Assembly (NCBI RefSeq): GCF_026535915.1
Contig: NZ_JAFNPF010000002.1
Location: 36,047-100,046 of the forward strand
From: Snodgrassella sp945267035
Lineage (GTDB): Bacteria; Pseudomonadota; Gammaproteobacteria; Burkholderiales; Neisseriaceae
Direction of reading: 5' to 3'
DNA: 64,000 nucleotides
Shown here piece after piece: positions 37,381 through 46,673 of the stretch. A model generated the notes under the pieces. The model ran no database searches. It was not told the origin of the DNA and was given only the letters and a program-made list of their open reading frames with translations. The stretch's first letter is position 1. Every line of letters begins with the position of its first letter. Both the position numbers and the translations under genes were made by a program.

Positions 37381-38856
37381 TTAAATGCTGTTACCAAAGT
37401 TGTCATCATCAACATCGTTGGTGTTCACTTGGGTTTTGGCAGCCAGTTCATGTGCTGGAATGGTATTACCATCAACTTCAACATCATAAGGTTTAACTAC
37501 ACGCACACGTAAACCACGACCAGCTTTGCGGCTATCAATCCATTCGCTATTGATGGCGGTGATCGCATTATTGGCATTGTCAAAGCCATAATCTCTGGCA
37601 TTGAAACCACCTTCACCGGTTACTAACTCACGTGCTACAGAGCTAACCGTTGCCCAGCCTTCGATATCACAAGTGCGCTCGATTGCCTTCTGAACCATGG
37701 GTACCAGACGGTTCCAGTAATGCTGATTAGAAATTTCTCCGTTTGACCGCACGGTTTTGCCGGTACGGGTATTGCCAAAGCTATTTTTGCTTGGACGACC
37801 GCGACCACGATTAACTTCTGGTTGTTTCGTCACACTGTCAAACGTGGTTTTACGTGGACGTCCACGACCGCGTTTGGTCTGTTCTGCTTTATTGTAATCA
37901 TAACTATTGCCGTAATCAGTGGTTTGCGTTTCTACCTGAACCAGAACAGGTTTCTTTTTTTCTGGCTCGATGGTTACACTGATTTTTTCATTAGGCATTT
38001 CAGTGCTAACTGCCGGAATAGTAATAACTAGCGGTGCGTCGTCTTGAGCGACAACCGGTTCGGGCAGAGTATTAAACGGCTTGTTTTCGGGTTTACTGAT
38101 AAAACCATTATTGCGTTTTTTCAGACGTAACCACAAATGATTACCATGCATCTGCGTCTCGAAGATATCTATAGCATTAATCAGATATGATAACTTGGTA
38201 TAACCATAATTGCGGGCATCGAAATCTGAATTAACCTTATTGATATATTGACCGACTACACCAAGAGAAGTCCAACCCTCATCGTCAGCATGCTCTTTGA
38301 CCGCATTGCGAAACAAATTCATCAATGCAGTATCTTGCTTCAGTTCAGCAGGAGATTTACGTTTGGTATGGAAAATCGGTGCTTGTGCTTTATCTTCACA
38401 AATTTCTGTCGCCGTATGACTCAGTAAATTTTCAGTATAAATAAATTTATCACAAGCTTTACGGAAAGATTCAGGCGTTTTTTTCTGACCAAATCCATAT
38501 ACAGTCAGACCATTTTCTCGTATACGCGAGGCCAAACGAGTAAAATCACTATCGCTGGAAACAATACAAAACCCATCAAAAGTATTACTGTAAAGTAAAT
38601 CCATCGCATCAATGACCATGGCCATATCAGTAGCATTTTTACCTTTGGTATAAGCAAATTGCTGAACCGGTGTGATGGCATGTGGCAATAGAGCATCTTT
38701 CCATTTAGATAAACCAGAGCTCCAGTCACCATAAATGCGTTTAACACTGGCAATGCCATATTTGGCAATTTCTTCCAGTAAAGATTCAACAATGCTGGCA
38801 GATGCATTATCCGCATCGATCAGCACCACTAATTTAGCAGAATTTTCTGTAGTCAT
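37381..38856 (-). CDS. NYN nuclease-domain protein with LOTUS domains and AT-hooks
   Basis: A 491-residue protein in four parts. Residues about 8-150 form an NYN (LabA/PIN-like RNase) domain: VVLIDADNAS (Asp14, Asp16), DMAMVIDAMD and VSSDSDF supply the acidic site. Residues about 175-255 form an OST-HTH/LOTUS domain (DEGWTSLGVVGQYI...YGYTKLSYLI). A linker of about 320-365 carries two AT-hook cores (KRGRGRPRK and GRGRPSK). Residues about 385-465 form a second LOTUS-like module (EGWATVSSVA...ARDYGFDN). RNA cleavage or regulation is inferred. It sits inside a histidine operon with no obvious catalytic link to it. Confidence 0.85.
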   Translation of the reverse strand: MTTENSAKLVVLIDADNASASIVESLLEEIAKYGIASVKRIYGDWSSGLSKWKDALLPHAITPVQQFAYTKGKNATDMAMVIDAMDLLYSNTFDGFCIVSSDSDFTRLASRIRENGLTVYGFGQKKTPESFRKACDKFIYTENLLSHTATEICEDKAQAPIFHTKRKSPAELKQDTALMNLFRNAVKEHADDEGWTSLGVVGQYINKVNSDFDARNYGYTKLSYLINAIDIFETQMHGNHLWLRLKKRNNGFISKPENKPFNTLPEPVVAQDDAPLVITIPAVSTEMPNEKISVTIEPEKKKPVLVQVETQTTDYGNSYDYNKAEQTKRGRGRPRKTTFDSVTKQPEVNRGRGRPSKNSFGNTRTGKTVRSNGEISNQHYWNRLVPMVQKAIERTCDIEGWATVSSVARELVTGEGGFNARDYGFDNANNAITAINSEWIDSRKAGRGLRVRVVKPYDVEVDGNTIPAHELAAKTQVNTNDVDDDNFGNSI

Positions 38857-38874
38857 AATTTCGGTTTCCTATTG

Positions 38875-39540
38875 TTATAATGAATTATTCATATTCAAAT
38901 GCGTTGTTTGAGCAAATATATCAATAATGGGTTGGATAGAAGAATATTTAAGTTTTAACACCGCCTTATTCACCACAAGCCGGCTGGAAATATCCACAAT
39001 ATGTTCTACCGCTTCCAAATTATTGGCTTTTAAAGTGTTTCCGCTGGAAACCAGATCGACAATGGCATCAGCCAAACCGACTAAAGGTGCCAATTCCATC
39101 GAGCCATATAATTTAATTAAATCTATATGAACACCTTTATTGGCAAAGTGTTCTAAAGCAATATTCGGGTATTTAGTGGCAACTCGTAAGCGACAACCTG
39201 GCTGAGATGCCGCCGTATAATTAAAACCTTTTCGCACTGCAACCATCATCTTGCAATTAGCAATATGTAAATCCAATGGCTGATATAATCCTTTGCCATT
39301 ATGCTCAATCAACACGTCTTTTCCAGCTATGCCGAAATCTGCAGCACCATATTGAACATAAGTAGGTACATCAGAAGCACGCACAATAATCAGACGAATA
39401 TTGTCGTGGTTGGTTTTAATGATTAATTTACGCGACTTTTCCGGATCTTCAACTGCGTGAATGCCCGCTGCTGCCAGTAACGGCAGAGTCTCTTCGTAAA
39501 TTCTTCCTTTCGATAATGCAATAGTTAATTGTGCATTCAT
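38875..39540 (-). CDS. hisG: ATP phosphoribosyltransferase, short form
   Basis: A 221-residue HisG of the short type (HisG_S): it lacks the C-terminal regulatory domain of the long form and therefore needs HisZ as a regulatory subunit. It starts the histidine pathway: PRPP + ATP give phosphoribosyl-ATP. Motifs: ALSKGRIYEETLPLL at the N-terminus, DFGIAGKDVLIEH and the PRPP loop GLADAIVDLVSSGNTL near residue 155-170. It is the first gene of the operon hisG-NYN-hisD. hisZ is not in this window. Confidence 0.95.
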   Translation of the reverse strand: MNAQLTIALSKGRIYEETLPLLAAAGIHAVEDPEKSRKLIIKTNHDNIRLIIVRASDVPTYVQYGAADFGIAGKDVLIEHNGKGLYQPLDLHIANCKMMVAVRKGFNYTAASQPGCRLRVATKYPNIALEHFANKGVHIDLIKLYGSMELAPLVGLADAIVDLVSSGNTLKANNLEAVEHIVDISSRLVVNKAVLKLKYSSIQPIIDIFAQTTHLNMNNSL

Positions 39541-39784
39541 TTTTCATCAGTATAAAGATATGGCAAAATAATTTTGCATAATTTTATAAATATATTAATT
39601 ATGAATATTAATTCAACAACACTTTTTATGGCATAAACCAGACAATTCAAGCTGAGTCTAATAATTTGTTTTCTTCAGAGAAGGCTAAACTGCAGTGAAA
39701 AGCATGATAAAAACCACTTAAATAATTAAATGCTACGCTGCTATTCAGTAAATCTGCTGAATTTCTATATGAGAAATATGCTTA

Positions 39785-40042
39785 TTAAGCTCCTCTTTTT
39801 GAAATTTGTCTACTCGCAATGCCATAAAAGCCCAAATAGAAGCTGACATAAACCAAAAACATCTTTTTCTTGATAAATACATCGTCATAATCAGGCTGAT
39901 CTTTCAACCAAATTGCAGCAGTCGGCTGCGAAACCATAAGCCTGTTGACTTTCGGATGCTGAAAATACCCTGAAATAAAACTTTTGTGTTTGAGTTTCGT
40001 CAACATAGAATACCGTTTTTCTATTTTAGTTATCCGTTTCAT
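39785..40042 (-). CDS. Hypothetical small protein
   Basis: An 85-residue frame with a very basic start (MKRITKIEKRYSMLTKLKHK) and a hydrophobic end (MFLVYVSFYLGFYGIA) that could be one TM helix. GGAG lies only two bases from the ATG. I do not recognise a family. A gene remnant is equally possible. Confidence 0.3.
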   Translation of the reverse strand: MKRITKIEKRYSMLTKLKHKSFISGYFQHPKVNRLMVSQPTAAIWLKDQPDYDDVFIKKKMFLVYVSFYLGFYGIASRQISKRGA

Positions 40043-40335
40043 TGCTCCGCGAAAAATTTTGTTGCAATTTTTTTACGGCAAATGGTTGTGCGGACAATAT
40101 TGCTAAAACGACAGCAGTAAAATTCATGTTTATAATTTCATTCTAATCAATCTCATCCAACAGACTGATTCAATCTCTACAGTGCAAAATAAATTTTCCA
40201 GAAATAAAAACTTAGTTAAAAAATAAGATGATGAGTTGTCATTTTTAAAGAATGAATAAAATATAAAAAAAATCAAATACAAAATCAACCTTATAAAGGT
40301 AAATCCCCAAAAAAACCGCTCAAATAAAAAAATAC
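40043..40335. other. A+T-rich spacer before tRNA-Leu
   Basis: Nothing recognised; it leads into the tRNA promoter. Confidence 0.4.
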
Positions 40336-40363
40336 TTTACAGCTGCTAAAAATCCGTTATAAT
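40336..40363 (+). promoter_or_regulatory. Promoter of tRNA-Leu
   Basis: TTTACA at 40336-40341 and TATAAT at 40358-40363, 16-base spacer. The tRNA begins 16 bases later. Confidence 0.7.
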
Positions 40364-40378
40364 GCTGCTTCTTCGCTA

Positions 40379-40463
40379 GCCCAGGTGGCGAAATTGGTAG
40401 ACGCAGGGGACTCAAAATCCCCCGCCGCAAGGTGTGACGGTTCGAGTCCGTCCCTGGGCACCA
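40379..40463 (+). tRNA. tRNA-Leu (anticodon CAA)
   Basis: Complete class II tRNA of 85 bases including encoded CCA. Acceptor GCCCAGG pairs with CCTGGGC. The anticodon arm is GGGGA-CTCAAAA-TCCCC, giving anticodon CAA (reads UUG). A long variable arm (GCCGCAAGGTGT) and TTCGAGT T-loop are present. Confidence 0.97.
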
Positions 40464-40469
40464 AATTTT

Positions 40470-40505
40470 AAAACACTGCTATTATGTTTAATAGCAGTGT
40501 TTTTG
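40470..40505 (+). terminator. Terminator of tRNA-Leu
   Basis: A 15-bp stem (AAAACACTGCTATTA and its complement) with TGTT loop, ending in a T run seven bases after the tRNA. Confidence 0.85.
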
Positions 40506-41119
40506 TTTCTGCGTACATGTCTTCTATTTTAGATTTATCCTATCTTGCTGCCATCGTGGACAAACAACGGGTCTGTAATTCAAGTAAACGATTCAAATCG
40601 ATGTGCCGTTGCTGCACAGCAAATTCATAAACAGACAGCGTTATTTATTCAAGAGTTTTTTATGCATCATCACAAATTCAACGCCATCCCAAAATTCTGC
40701 AAATAATTAATGGTCATCACAATATTTTTATTAATTAGACAGATGTAATGTTTAGCCTAAAATCCGCTATCACGACAGCTATTTCTTCTCCACGTAAGCA
40801 AATTTGCTACCACCATATCTATATCCGTTAGAACAAGATCATCTTTAAACATGAATCGGGCAAATAGGCTGCAGCACGTAAAGGAGCAATAAATGGCTAA
40901 GCTTACCTCAACCACCATGATCACAAAATTTTCTGGTATGAGAAAGCATCAATTTTGTATCAAAATGTTAATAAAAAATTAAAATAATGACAAAACTTTA
41001 CAAAATGGAATAAAAGAGCTAATATACCGAATAGATATGATTTTATTGCAAAATTTAGGGTGATATTTGTGTCAATATTTAATGAATGACATATCGTCTC
41101 CCATTATTTAAAGACCAGC
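40506..41119. other. Gene-free spacer after tRNA-Leu
   Basis: About 600 bases of A+T-rich sequence with no supported gene. tRNA 3' ends are common integration sites, but no integrase or attL-type repeat of the tRNA end was seen here. Confidence 0.4.
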
Positions 41120-42076
41120 ATGATTATTAAAGAGATTGCCGATAAGTCACAAGATAAAAATATATTGCAGCAATTATTGCGCCGTCCAGATCTAATCCAG
41201 GGTACGCGGCAGAAAATAGAAGAAAAATTAAAGTACCTCAATTCAGGCATTAAAGGTGAAAATAAATCTGCTTATCAACTGAACTTTTATTATCGTAATA
41301 GTGAGGACTGGATTGTTATCCATGATCTGCGATTGGTGTTTCAACATCAGATTGCGCAGATTGATCATCTGTTGATCAATCGGTTCCTACAAGTTTTTGT
41401 CTGCGAAAGCAAAAGTGTGTCTGGTGATATAATCATCAATGAACAAGGTGAGTTTTCATATAAATATGCAACCAACACAAAAGAAGTGGCTTCACCTTTA
41501 CGGCAAAACCAAAGGCATATGGCTGTACTAGAAAATATTTTTCGCTCAGGGCTAATTACCTTGCCGAAACGGTTGGGGATCAGACTACAACCAAGTTTGG
41601 AAAGTCTGATACTGGTGACGGAAAATACCAAGATAGTGCGACCGCAAAATCAGGTAGCTGGGATTGAGCGAATTATTAAAACTGATCAGGTCAAAGCCAA
41701 AGTGGAGGAATATACGCAAAAGTTACAGTGGTTGCGGTTATGCAAAAAAATTTCCTCTTCTACTTTGAAAAATATAGGCCAGCAATTGTGTGACTTGCAT
41801 CGGTCGGCGCCAACCACCGATTGGTATGAACAGTTTGGTATCTATCCTTCTGATGAATTTAAAGCCGAAGCGGCTGCAGGAGCGTGTCCTGCGCCTGCAA
41901 GTACCAAAGCAACAGCCGAAGCTACCTTGGGTGAGCTATCCCAGTGTGCTGGCTGTGGAAGAAATCTAACGGCAGCAGAAAAACAATTCTGTGACCATCA
42001 CCCAATGAAATTTAACTCACAGGCTTATTGTTACCCTTGTCAGCGCACGGTAGCAGCAAACGAAACCAGCCGTTGA
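41120..42076 (+). CDS. NERD-domain protein with C-terminal zinc ribbon
   Basis: A 318-residue protein. A NERD (nuclease-related) domain spans about residues 40-150: GIKGENKSAYQLNFYY, IHDLRLVFQHQIAQIDHLLIN and VFVCESKSVSGDIIINEQGEF, with Asp and Glu/Lys-type active-site positions. The middle is helical. The C-terminus has four or more Cys/His (CAGCGRN, FCDHHP, CYPCQ at about 280-305) that could bind zinc. NERD proteins are often linked to DNA processing or phage defence, but function here is unproven. No neighbours suggest a defence island. Confidence 0.8.
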   Translation: MIIKEIADKSQDKNILQQLLRRPDLIQGTRQKIEEKLKYLNSGIKGENKSAYQLNFYYRNSEDWIVIHDLRLVFQHQIAQIDHLLINRFLQVFVCESKSVSGDIIINEQGEFSYKYATNTKEVASPLRQNQRHMAVLENIFRSGLITLPKRLGIRLQPSLESLILVTENTKIVRPQNQVAGIERIIKTDQVKAKVEEYTQKLQWLRLCKKISSSTLKNIGQQLCDLHRSAPTTDWYEQFGIYPSDEFKAEAAAGACPAPASTKATAEATLGELSQCAGCGRNLTAAEKQFCDHHPMKFNSQAYCYPCQRTVAANETSR

Positions 42077-42535
42077 TATTATTTGACGCGAGCAGGAAAA
42101 CTAAAATTGGCATATCATCGATCTAATAAACTGCTTAATTTAGCTATAACAATAGTACTGCTATGCGCTCGCATTGAATAGGTTCTAACATCTAAAATAG
42201 GCATGGCAACATTGTTCAAACAGAAAAGAATGATGTTATTAGTTTCCCGCAACCGCGACTGATTTGGTGGTAAAACCACGCTTTGCTTTGCTGTAGTCAA
42301 CGCCACAAAGCCTGAAATAACATCTTGCAATTATGAATAATATTCATTATTCATAAATATAATGTGCTGCATAACCACTCAGCATTAGGTTTTAAAAAAT
42401 GCGATTTTTTGAGCAGCTTAACTTAGAGTAAAAAAGATTAAGACGATCTAAATGATCTTGCAATGCGTTTACAAATTAAAACAGCAGATATATATTGTTT
42501 ACCCTATTGTTCTGAGTTTAATTGAATAAAATTGT
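42077..42535. other. Intergenic region with an inverted repeat
   Basis: No gene supported. A minus-strand frame at 42115-42330 lacks a ribosome site. A perfect 11-bp inverted repeat (TTATGAATAAT / ATTATTCATAA) with four-base spacer lies at 42331-42356. Confidence 0.5.
42331..42356. repeat. Perfect 11-bp inverted repeat
   Basis: TTATGAATAAT-ATTC-ATTATTCATAA. The dyad is about 180 bases upstream of the DMT-exporter gene. It is A+T-rich with no T run, so an operator is more likely than a terminator. Regulator unknown. Confidence 0.5.
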
Positions 42536-43444
42536 ATGTCAAAAAAAAATTATTTAACGAGTAAATATATTATTTTTTTCCTGTTTGTCATCGTGTGTTT
42601 AACTTGGGGAACCACTTGGATTGGGATCAAATTTGCGGTTGAAACGGTTAATCCTCTTTTAGCTGCCGGTTTACGGTTTATTATTGCGTTTCCTTTTTTA
42701 TTACTAATCACCTTTATCTCCAAATCCCCGATTTTATTCCCGCGGAAATCGTGGCCTTTCTTTATTCTCTTAACCTTATTTTATTTCACCATTCCATATT
42801 ATCTGATCAGTTTCGGCGAACAGTACGTATCTTCAGGGCTAACGTCTCTTTTGTTTAGTTCAATGCCTATATTTTCGATCATCTTTTCTAAGATATTTCT
42901 CAAAGACAAAATATATTTAAATCAAGTCATCGGCATCACATTGGGTTTTCTTTGTCTGATTTATATACTGATCTCAGAAGGATTGGTGATCTCATATACC
43001 GACTTTTTGGGTGTGGCATCCATCCTATTGGCTGCTATCATGCATGGGTTTTTGTATGTCTATTCCAAAAAAGCCGGAGATGGCATCAATGTATTTACTT
43101 TCAATACTCTGCCGATAGGCGTGGCGGGGGTCTTGCTGTGTTTGCTCAGTTTTGTCTTTGAGAAAAACCAGTTGCACGCGATATCTTTAAATAGCTGGTT
43201 GGCATTAATATATCTTGGCGTGGTGGCGTCAGTAGGCGGCTTTATTGCCTATTTCTATTTACTCAAACGGATGAGTCCAGTCATATTGTCATTTATTTTT
43301 ATCATTTTCCCGGTGGTTGCCATATTTATTTCAGCCATTTATGAAAATAAACCCATATCAACCCATTTTATTATTTCTACCTTCATCATGTTATGTGGTT
43401 TCGCTATAACTAAATTACCCACCAACTTGCGGAAAAATCATTAA
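42536..43444 (+). CDS. EamA/DMT family transporter
   Basis: A 302-residue membrane protein with about ten hydrophobic helices in two EamA repeats. The first repeat carries FVIVCLTWGTTWIGIKFAVE and the family's second-helix LLAAGLRFIIAFPFLL. The second repeat shows SVGGFIAYFYLLKRM near residue 240. Relatives export amino acids, nucleotides or small metabolites. The substrate is unknown. The start codon has no strong ribosome site. Monocistronic; the following hairpin belongs to the gene on the other strand. Confidence 0.85.
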   Translation: MSKKNYLTSKYIIFFLFVIVCLTWGTTWIGIKFAVETVNPLLAAGLRFIIAFPFLLLITFISKSPILFPRKSWPFFILLTLFYFTIPYYLISFGEQYVSSGLTSLLFSSMPIFSIIFSKIFLKDKIYLNQVIGITLGFLCLIYILISEGLVISYTDFLGVASILLAAIMHGFLYVYSKKAGDGINVFTFNTLPIGVAGVLLCLLSFVFEKNQLHAISLNSWLALIYLGVVASVGGFIAYFYLLKRMSPVILSFIFIIFPVVAIFISAIYENKPISTHFIISTFIMLCGFAITKLPTNLRKNH

Positions 43445-43456
43445 TCCAACAAAAAG

Positions 43457-43497
43457 TCACCTGATTCATTCGACACGATGTGGTCAGAATCAGGTGA
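43457..43497 (-). terminator. Terminator of the FAD oxidoreductase gene
   Basis: Eleven-bp stem (TCACCTGATTC / GAATCAGGTGA). AAAAAGT just to its left gives a T run on the minus strand. Confidence 0.65.
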
Positions 43498-43568
43498 TGG
43501 ATGGTGATCACCTTCCGTACGGCATTTTTGCATTAATACTGCCGACAGACAGGAAAGTGGCTAAAATC

Positions 43569-44996
43569 TCACTTACCAGGATAGTAGTGCTCAGGCACGT
43601 GGTTGTTTGGTGTAGGACGATAGCGCTCTAATAACAAATTTCTGAATTTATTGGTCGGATCCAGTTTCGATTTGAGTTGAAAAAATTCTTCAGCTCGTGG
43701 ATAAGCCTGTTTAAACTGTTCTTCAGTGGCGTGTAATTGATAGGGTAAGAAATAACTACCGTTATTCGCCAATGCTGCATCAATTAACTCACGTGTCCAG
43801 ATTCCCACCTGTTGTTGACTTTGTTGATCTTTATTTTGCTGATAATAAATTACAAAAGCATATACTTCAGTCTTGGCCCACGCCAGCAAAGATCCACTGT
43901 CAGCATTGGCATGGCGAATAGAAATATTGATTACATTAACATGGTGTTTTTTCAATATTTCGACCATTTGTGGATAGAATGCATCAAATTGATCAATAGG
44001 GATAAAATATTCTTGTAATGCATAGGATTTCTTTTTGTTTTGGATTGGTTCCAGCTCAGCTACCCGATGACTGGCTTCATAATTACGCCACATAACCGGT
44101 TGATGATGAAATTCAACATTGTCATGAAGCTGACGCAACTTTTTACCCGAATCTGAAGAAGAAACTATTTTTAGCTGTTGTTTTTTGATTGGATATTTTT
44201 TATGCAGTGGTCTTAACCGATCTTCAATGGTTAATGGTTCCTGTGTTTCAACAAAGGTTACGGCACGCACTTGCTCAAATTCAGGCGGATAAATTATGCC
44301 ATTATGAAAAATAGCAGCTTTATCAGAGCGAATATGCTCAACAAAATAACGGTGATATTCAGCTATTGGCATAAGTTGGTTAACACGTTTAACCTTAACA
44401 TTATCGCTTAAGCGTAAAGTCACTTCGGTGATCACGCCGATACCACCATAACCCCCAATAGCTGCGTAAAAAATTTCCTGATTTTCATGCGGGCTGGCCA
44501 TCACGATTGAGCCATCAGCCAGCACCAATTTAATTTTTTCAACCGATAGAATAATGGGACCTTCACCAATATAGCGACCATGCACATTGACCCCTAACGA
44601 TCCGCCAATACTGAAATTGGCAAAGCTTTGCATAATTTTGACGGCTAATCCATAAGGATCAATCAGTTGTTGTACCTGTTGCCAACTGGCTCCAGCCTCA
44701 ATCGTTAACAGATGATGTTCAGGGTCGAACGCAATAACGTGGTTTAATTTACTGGTATCGATCTGCACCGCGTCGGTAAACGCTGTCTGCCCGCCCATGC
44801 TGTATTTGCCCCCGGCGATACTGATTGGCCCAGACGTGTTTTTGACCAATTCCGCTACTTGCTCGGTCGATTCTGGTTGAACCACCTTTTTAACCTGAAC
44901 AGGAGTCATGCCAGTTACATCATTTACCTCGACTGCATAGGCCGAAAGAGTCAGCAATAATCCACAACAGTAACAAATATATTTTAATATGTTCAT
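43569..44996 (-). CDS. Exported FAD-binding oxidoreductase
   Basis: A 475-residue FAD-linked oxidase of the PCMH / sugar-lactone oxidase type (GlcD-like COG0277). Residues 1-21 form a signal peptide ending AYA, so it should be periplasmic. The FAD-binding fold shows PISIAGGKYSMGGQTAF, IEAGASWQQVQ, FSIGGSLGVNVHGRYIG (around residue 130-146) and IGGYGGIGVITEV. The C-terminus has the KLDPTNKF signature of D-arabinono- and gulonolactone oxidases. The natural substrate is not clear, and the cofactor may be covalently attached at the His of VNVHG. Confidence 0.85.
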   Translation of the reverse strand: MNILKYICYCCGLLLTLSAYAVEVNDVTGMTPVQVKKVVQPESTEQVAELVKNTSGPISIAGGKYSMGGQTAFTDAVQIDTSKLNHVIAFDPEHHLLTIEAGASWQQVQQLIDPYGLAVKIMQSFANFSIGGSLGVNVHGRYIGEGPIILSVEKIKLVLADGSIVMASPHENQEIFYAAIGGYGGIGVITEVTLRLSDNVKVKRVNQLMPIAEYHRYFVEHIRSDKAAIFHNGIIYPPEFEQVRAVTFVETQEPLTIEDRLRPLHKKYPIKKQQLKIVSSSDSGKKLRQLHDNVEFHHQPVMWRNYEASHRVAELEPIQNKKKSYALQEYFIPIDQFDAFYPQMVEILKKHHVNVINISIRHANADSGSLLAWAKTEVYAFVIYYQQNKDQQSQQQVGIWTRELIDAALANNGSYFLPYQLHATEEQFKQAYPRAEEFFQLKSKLDPTNKFRNLLLERYRPTPNNHVPEHYYPGK

Positions 44997-45089
44997 TATT
45001 TCACCAGTCGTTTAGTTGTTAGTATCGTCGTTTGGGCTTAACAAAACCTATTGGCTAAAAGTAATATGGAAGTTTAATCTACATTCTGA

Positions 45090-45227
45090 AGTAATCATTC
45101 TTATTCAGCAGAGGCCTTTTTGCGTTTGAGTGAACTCCTTGAATATGCTCTGTCGCCTACCGATACACAGCTTGATTACATCAAATATCAACTGAAAATG
45201 CAATGCGAATATTTGATTGCCTTCTAA
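45090..45227 (+). pseudogene. Short coding-like fragment
   Basis: A stretch of about 45 codons ending at TAA 45225-45227 reads EAFLRLSELLEYALSPTDTQ and continues for about 19 protein-like residues, but has no ATG or ribosome site. It may be the last part of a lost gene. Family unknown. Confidence 0.3.
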
Positions 45228-45613
45228 GCTTAATTGGTGTCAAAACTAGTTGACAGGTCTATGAACAGCCTGTAGTTTTTCTAATCATTAAGCGTTTTGC
45301 TTGATTCGGCATCTTTTCCAGCTGCACTTTAAATTATTTTCCATCGCAGACATTGATGTGCTTTTCGCTCGCGATAGCAGAGGTTAATTTAAAGCAATGC
45401 ATGATGCACAGTCTATCCGCACATTCAAATGCTTTATCACTGACATGCTGCCAAAATCTTGGTGCCTGTAGAAAACAGGCTGATACACTGTATGAACCTG
45501 TCTCTATTATTGAGTTAGATTTACCGCCTTGCAGTGCAGCGGTAAATGGATAACATTGCTGAAACGCTGGACAAGAATAATAGCATCATTTCTCCCAACA
45601 ATAGGAAAGCCAT
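45228..45613. other. Intergenic region before the nitroreductase gene
   Basis: A 66-codon frame at 45353-45553 has no ribosome site and unlikely composition, so it is not called. Confidence 0.4.
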
Positions 45614-46258
45614 ATGAACATAGTTGATATTTCAAAACAGCGTTACACCACTAAACATTACGATAAAAATAAACGTATTCCTGCTGAGCAATTAGCTCAA
45701 TTGTTGGAAGTGATCAGAAACAGTCCAACTTCAGTGAACTCACAACCCGGTCATTTTTTTGTGATAGATAATGATCAGGCTCGCGCTAAAATCATGCCGG
45801 CCATTATGGAGCCCAATCAGCAACGTATTGCTGATGCCTCACACACAATCATATTCTGTGTAAAAAGCCCGTTAAGCGAACAGCACTTACAAAATCTGCT
45901 GGCTCAGGAAGACAAAGATGGTCGCTTTACCTCTGCAGAAGACAAACAGATGATGGATCAGGGACGGCGTATGTTTGTTGAATACAACAGCAACACACCG
46001 CAGTGTCAGCTTGAGTGGGAAGCAAAACAGCTTTATATCTCCTTGGGGCAATTGTTATTTGCAGCAACAGCCATCGGAGTAGATTCAACCGCGATGGAAG
46101 GTTTTGATAAAGCCAAAATGGATGAAGTTCTTGATTTAAACCAGCAGGGCTTACGCAGTGTCTTGGTGGTTACCCTAGGATATCGCAGCGCAGATGACAG
46201 CAATGCCAGTCGCCCAAAATCCCGGTTGCCAAAAGAGCAAATATTTACTCAATTATAA
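45614..46258 (+). CDS. NAD(P)H nitroreductase, NfsB-like
   Basis: A 214-residue FMN-dependent nitroreductase-fold protein. The N-terminus ISKQRYTTKHYDKNKRI gives the FMN-phosphate-binding Arg/Lys, followed by LLEVIRNSPTSVNSQPGHFFV (residues about 31-51) and the C-terminal LVVTLGYRSADD. It is close to E. coli NfsB/dihydropteridine reductase in size and pattern. It reduces quinones, flavins or nitro-compounds; the physiological substrate is unknown. GGAAAGCC precedes the ATG. No operon partners. Confidence 0.88.
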   Translation: MNIVDISKQRYTTKHYDKNKRIPAEQLAQLLEVIRNSPTSVNSQPGHFFVIDNDQARAKIMPAIMEPNQQRIADASHTIIFCVKSPLSEQHLQNLLAQEDKDGRFTSAEDKQMMDQGRRMFVEYNSNTPQCQLEWEAKQLYISLGQLLFAATAIGVDSTAMEGFDKAKMDEVLDLNQQGLRSVLVVTLGYRSADDSNASRPKSRLPKEQIFTQL

Positions 46259-46673
46259 TACCGATAAAAAATTAAGCCATCATTGAATTGCTGGTTTGCG
46301 CACAAATCACTGGGTGCCTGAAACAACCTCGGTGCCTAGTGATAAGCTTATTCTAAAAGCTCATTTCTTAACTGACCACCGTTCTATAGCATCAAAAACG
46401 ATCCAACTTGCTGAAAAAAATTATAAACTCGCTAAGTTCCATATTAGATAATTTTCTATGTATCGATGTCAAAGCCAATAGCCTAAACAGCTCTGTGCTT
46501 TGTTAACATGATAATCTCATCATTATGTTCATTTCAGACTCTTCAATCCATTTTCTTGCTTTGCTTGTAGCAAGAATATTTTATTAGTAGGCAATGATTT
46601 GACGTGAAAATAGCTAACTATTGTATAGCGGATAGCGTCAATATGAGCCAAATAACCCAACTAAATGCTCTAA
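46259..46673. other. Intergenic region
   Basis: About 415 bases between convergent genes. No hairpin terminator, coding frame or RNA gene is clear. I looked for 6S RNA here because it often neighbours ygfA, but saw no match. Confidence 0.3.

Noticed and set aside
40506..41119. Possible integrated element after tRNA-Leu
   Set aside because: No integrase and no repeated tRNA 3' end was found.
42115..42330. A 71-codon minus-strand frame that might be a transposase remnant
   Set aside because: No motif, no terminal repeats and no start signal.
46259..46673. 6S RNA near ygfA
   Set aside because: No long internally bulged hairpin with the expected conserved ends could be recognised.
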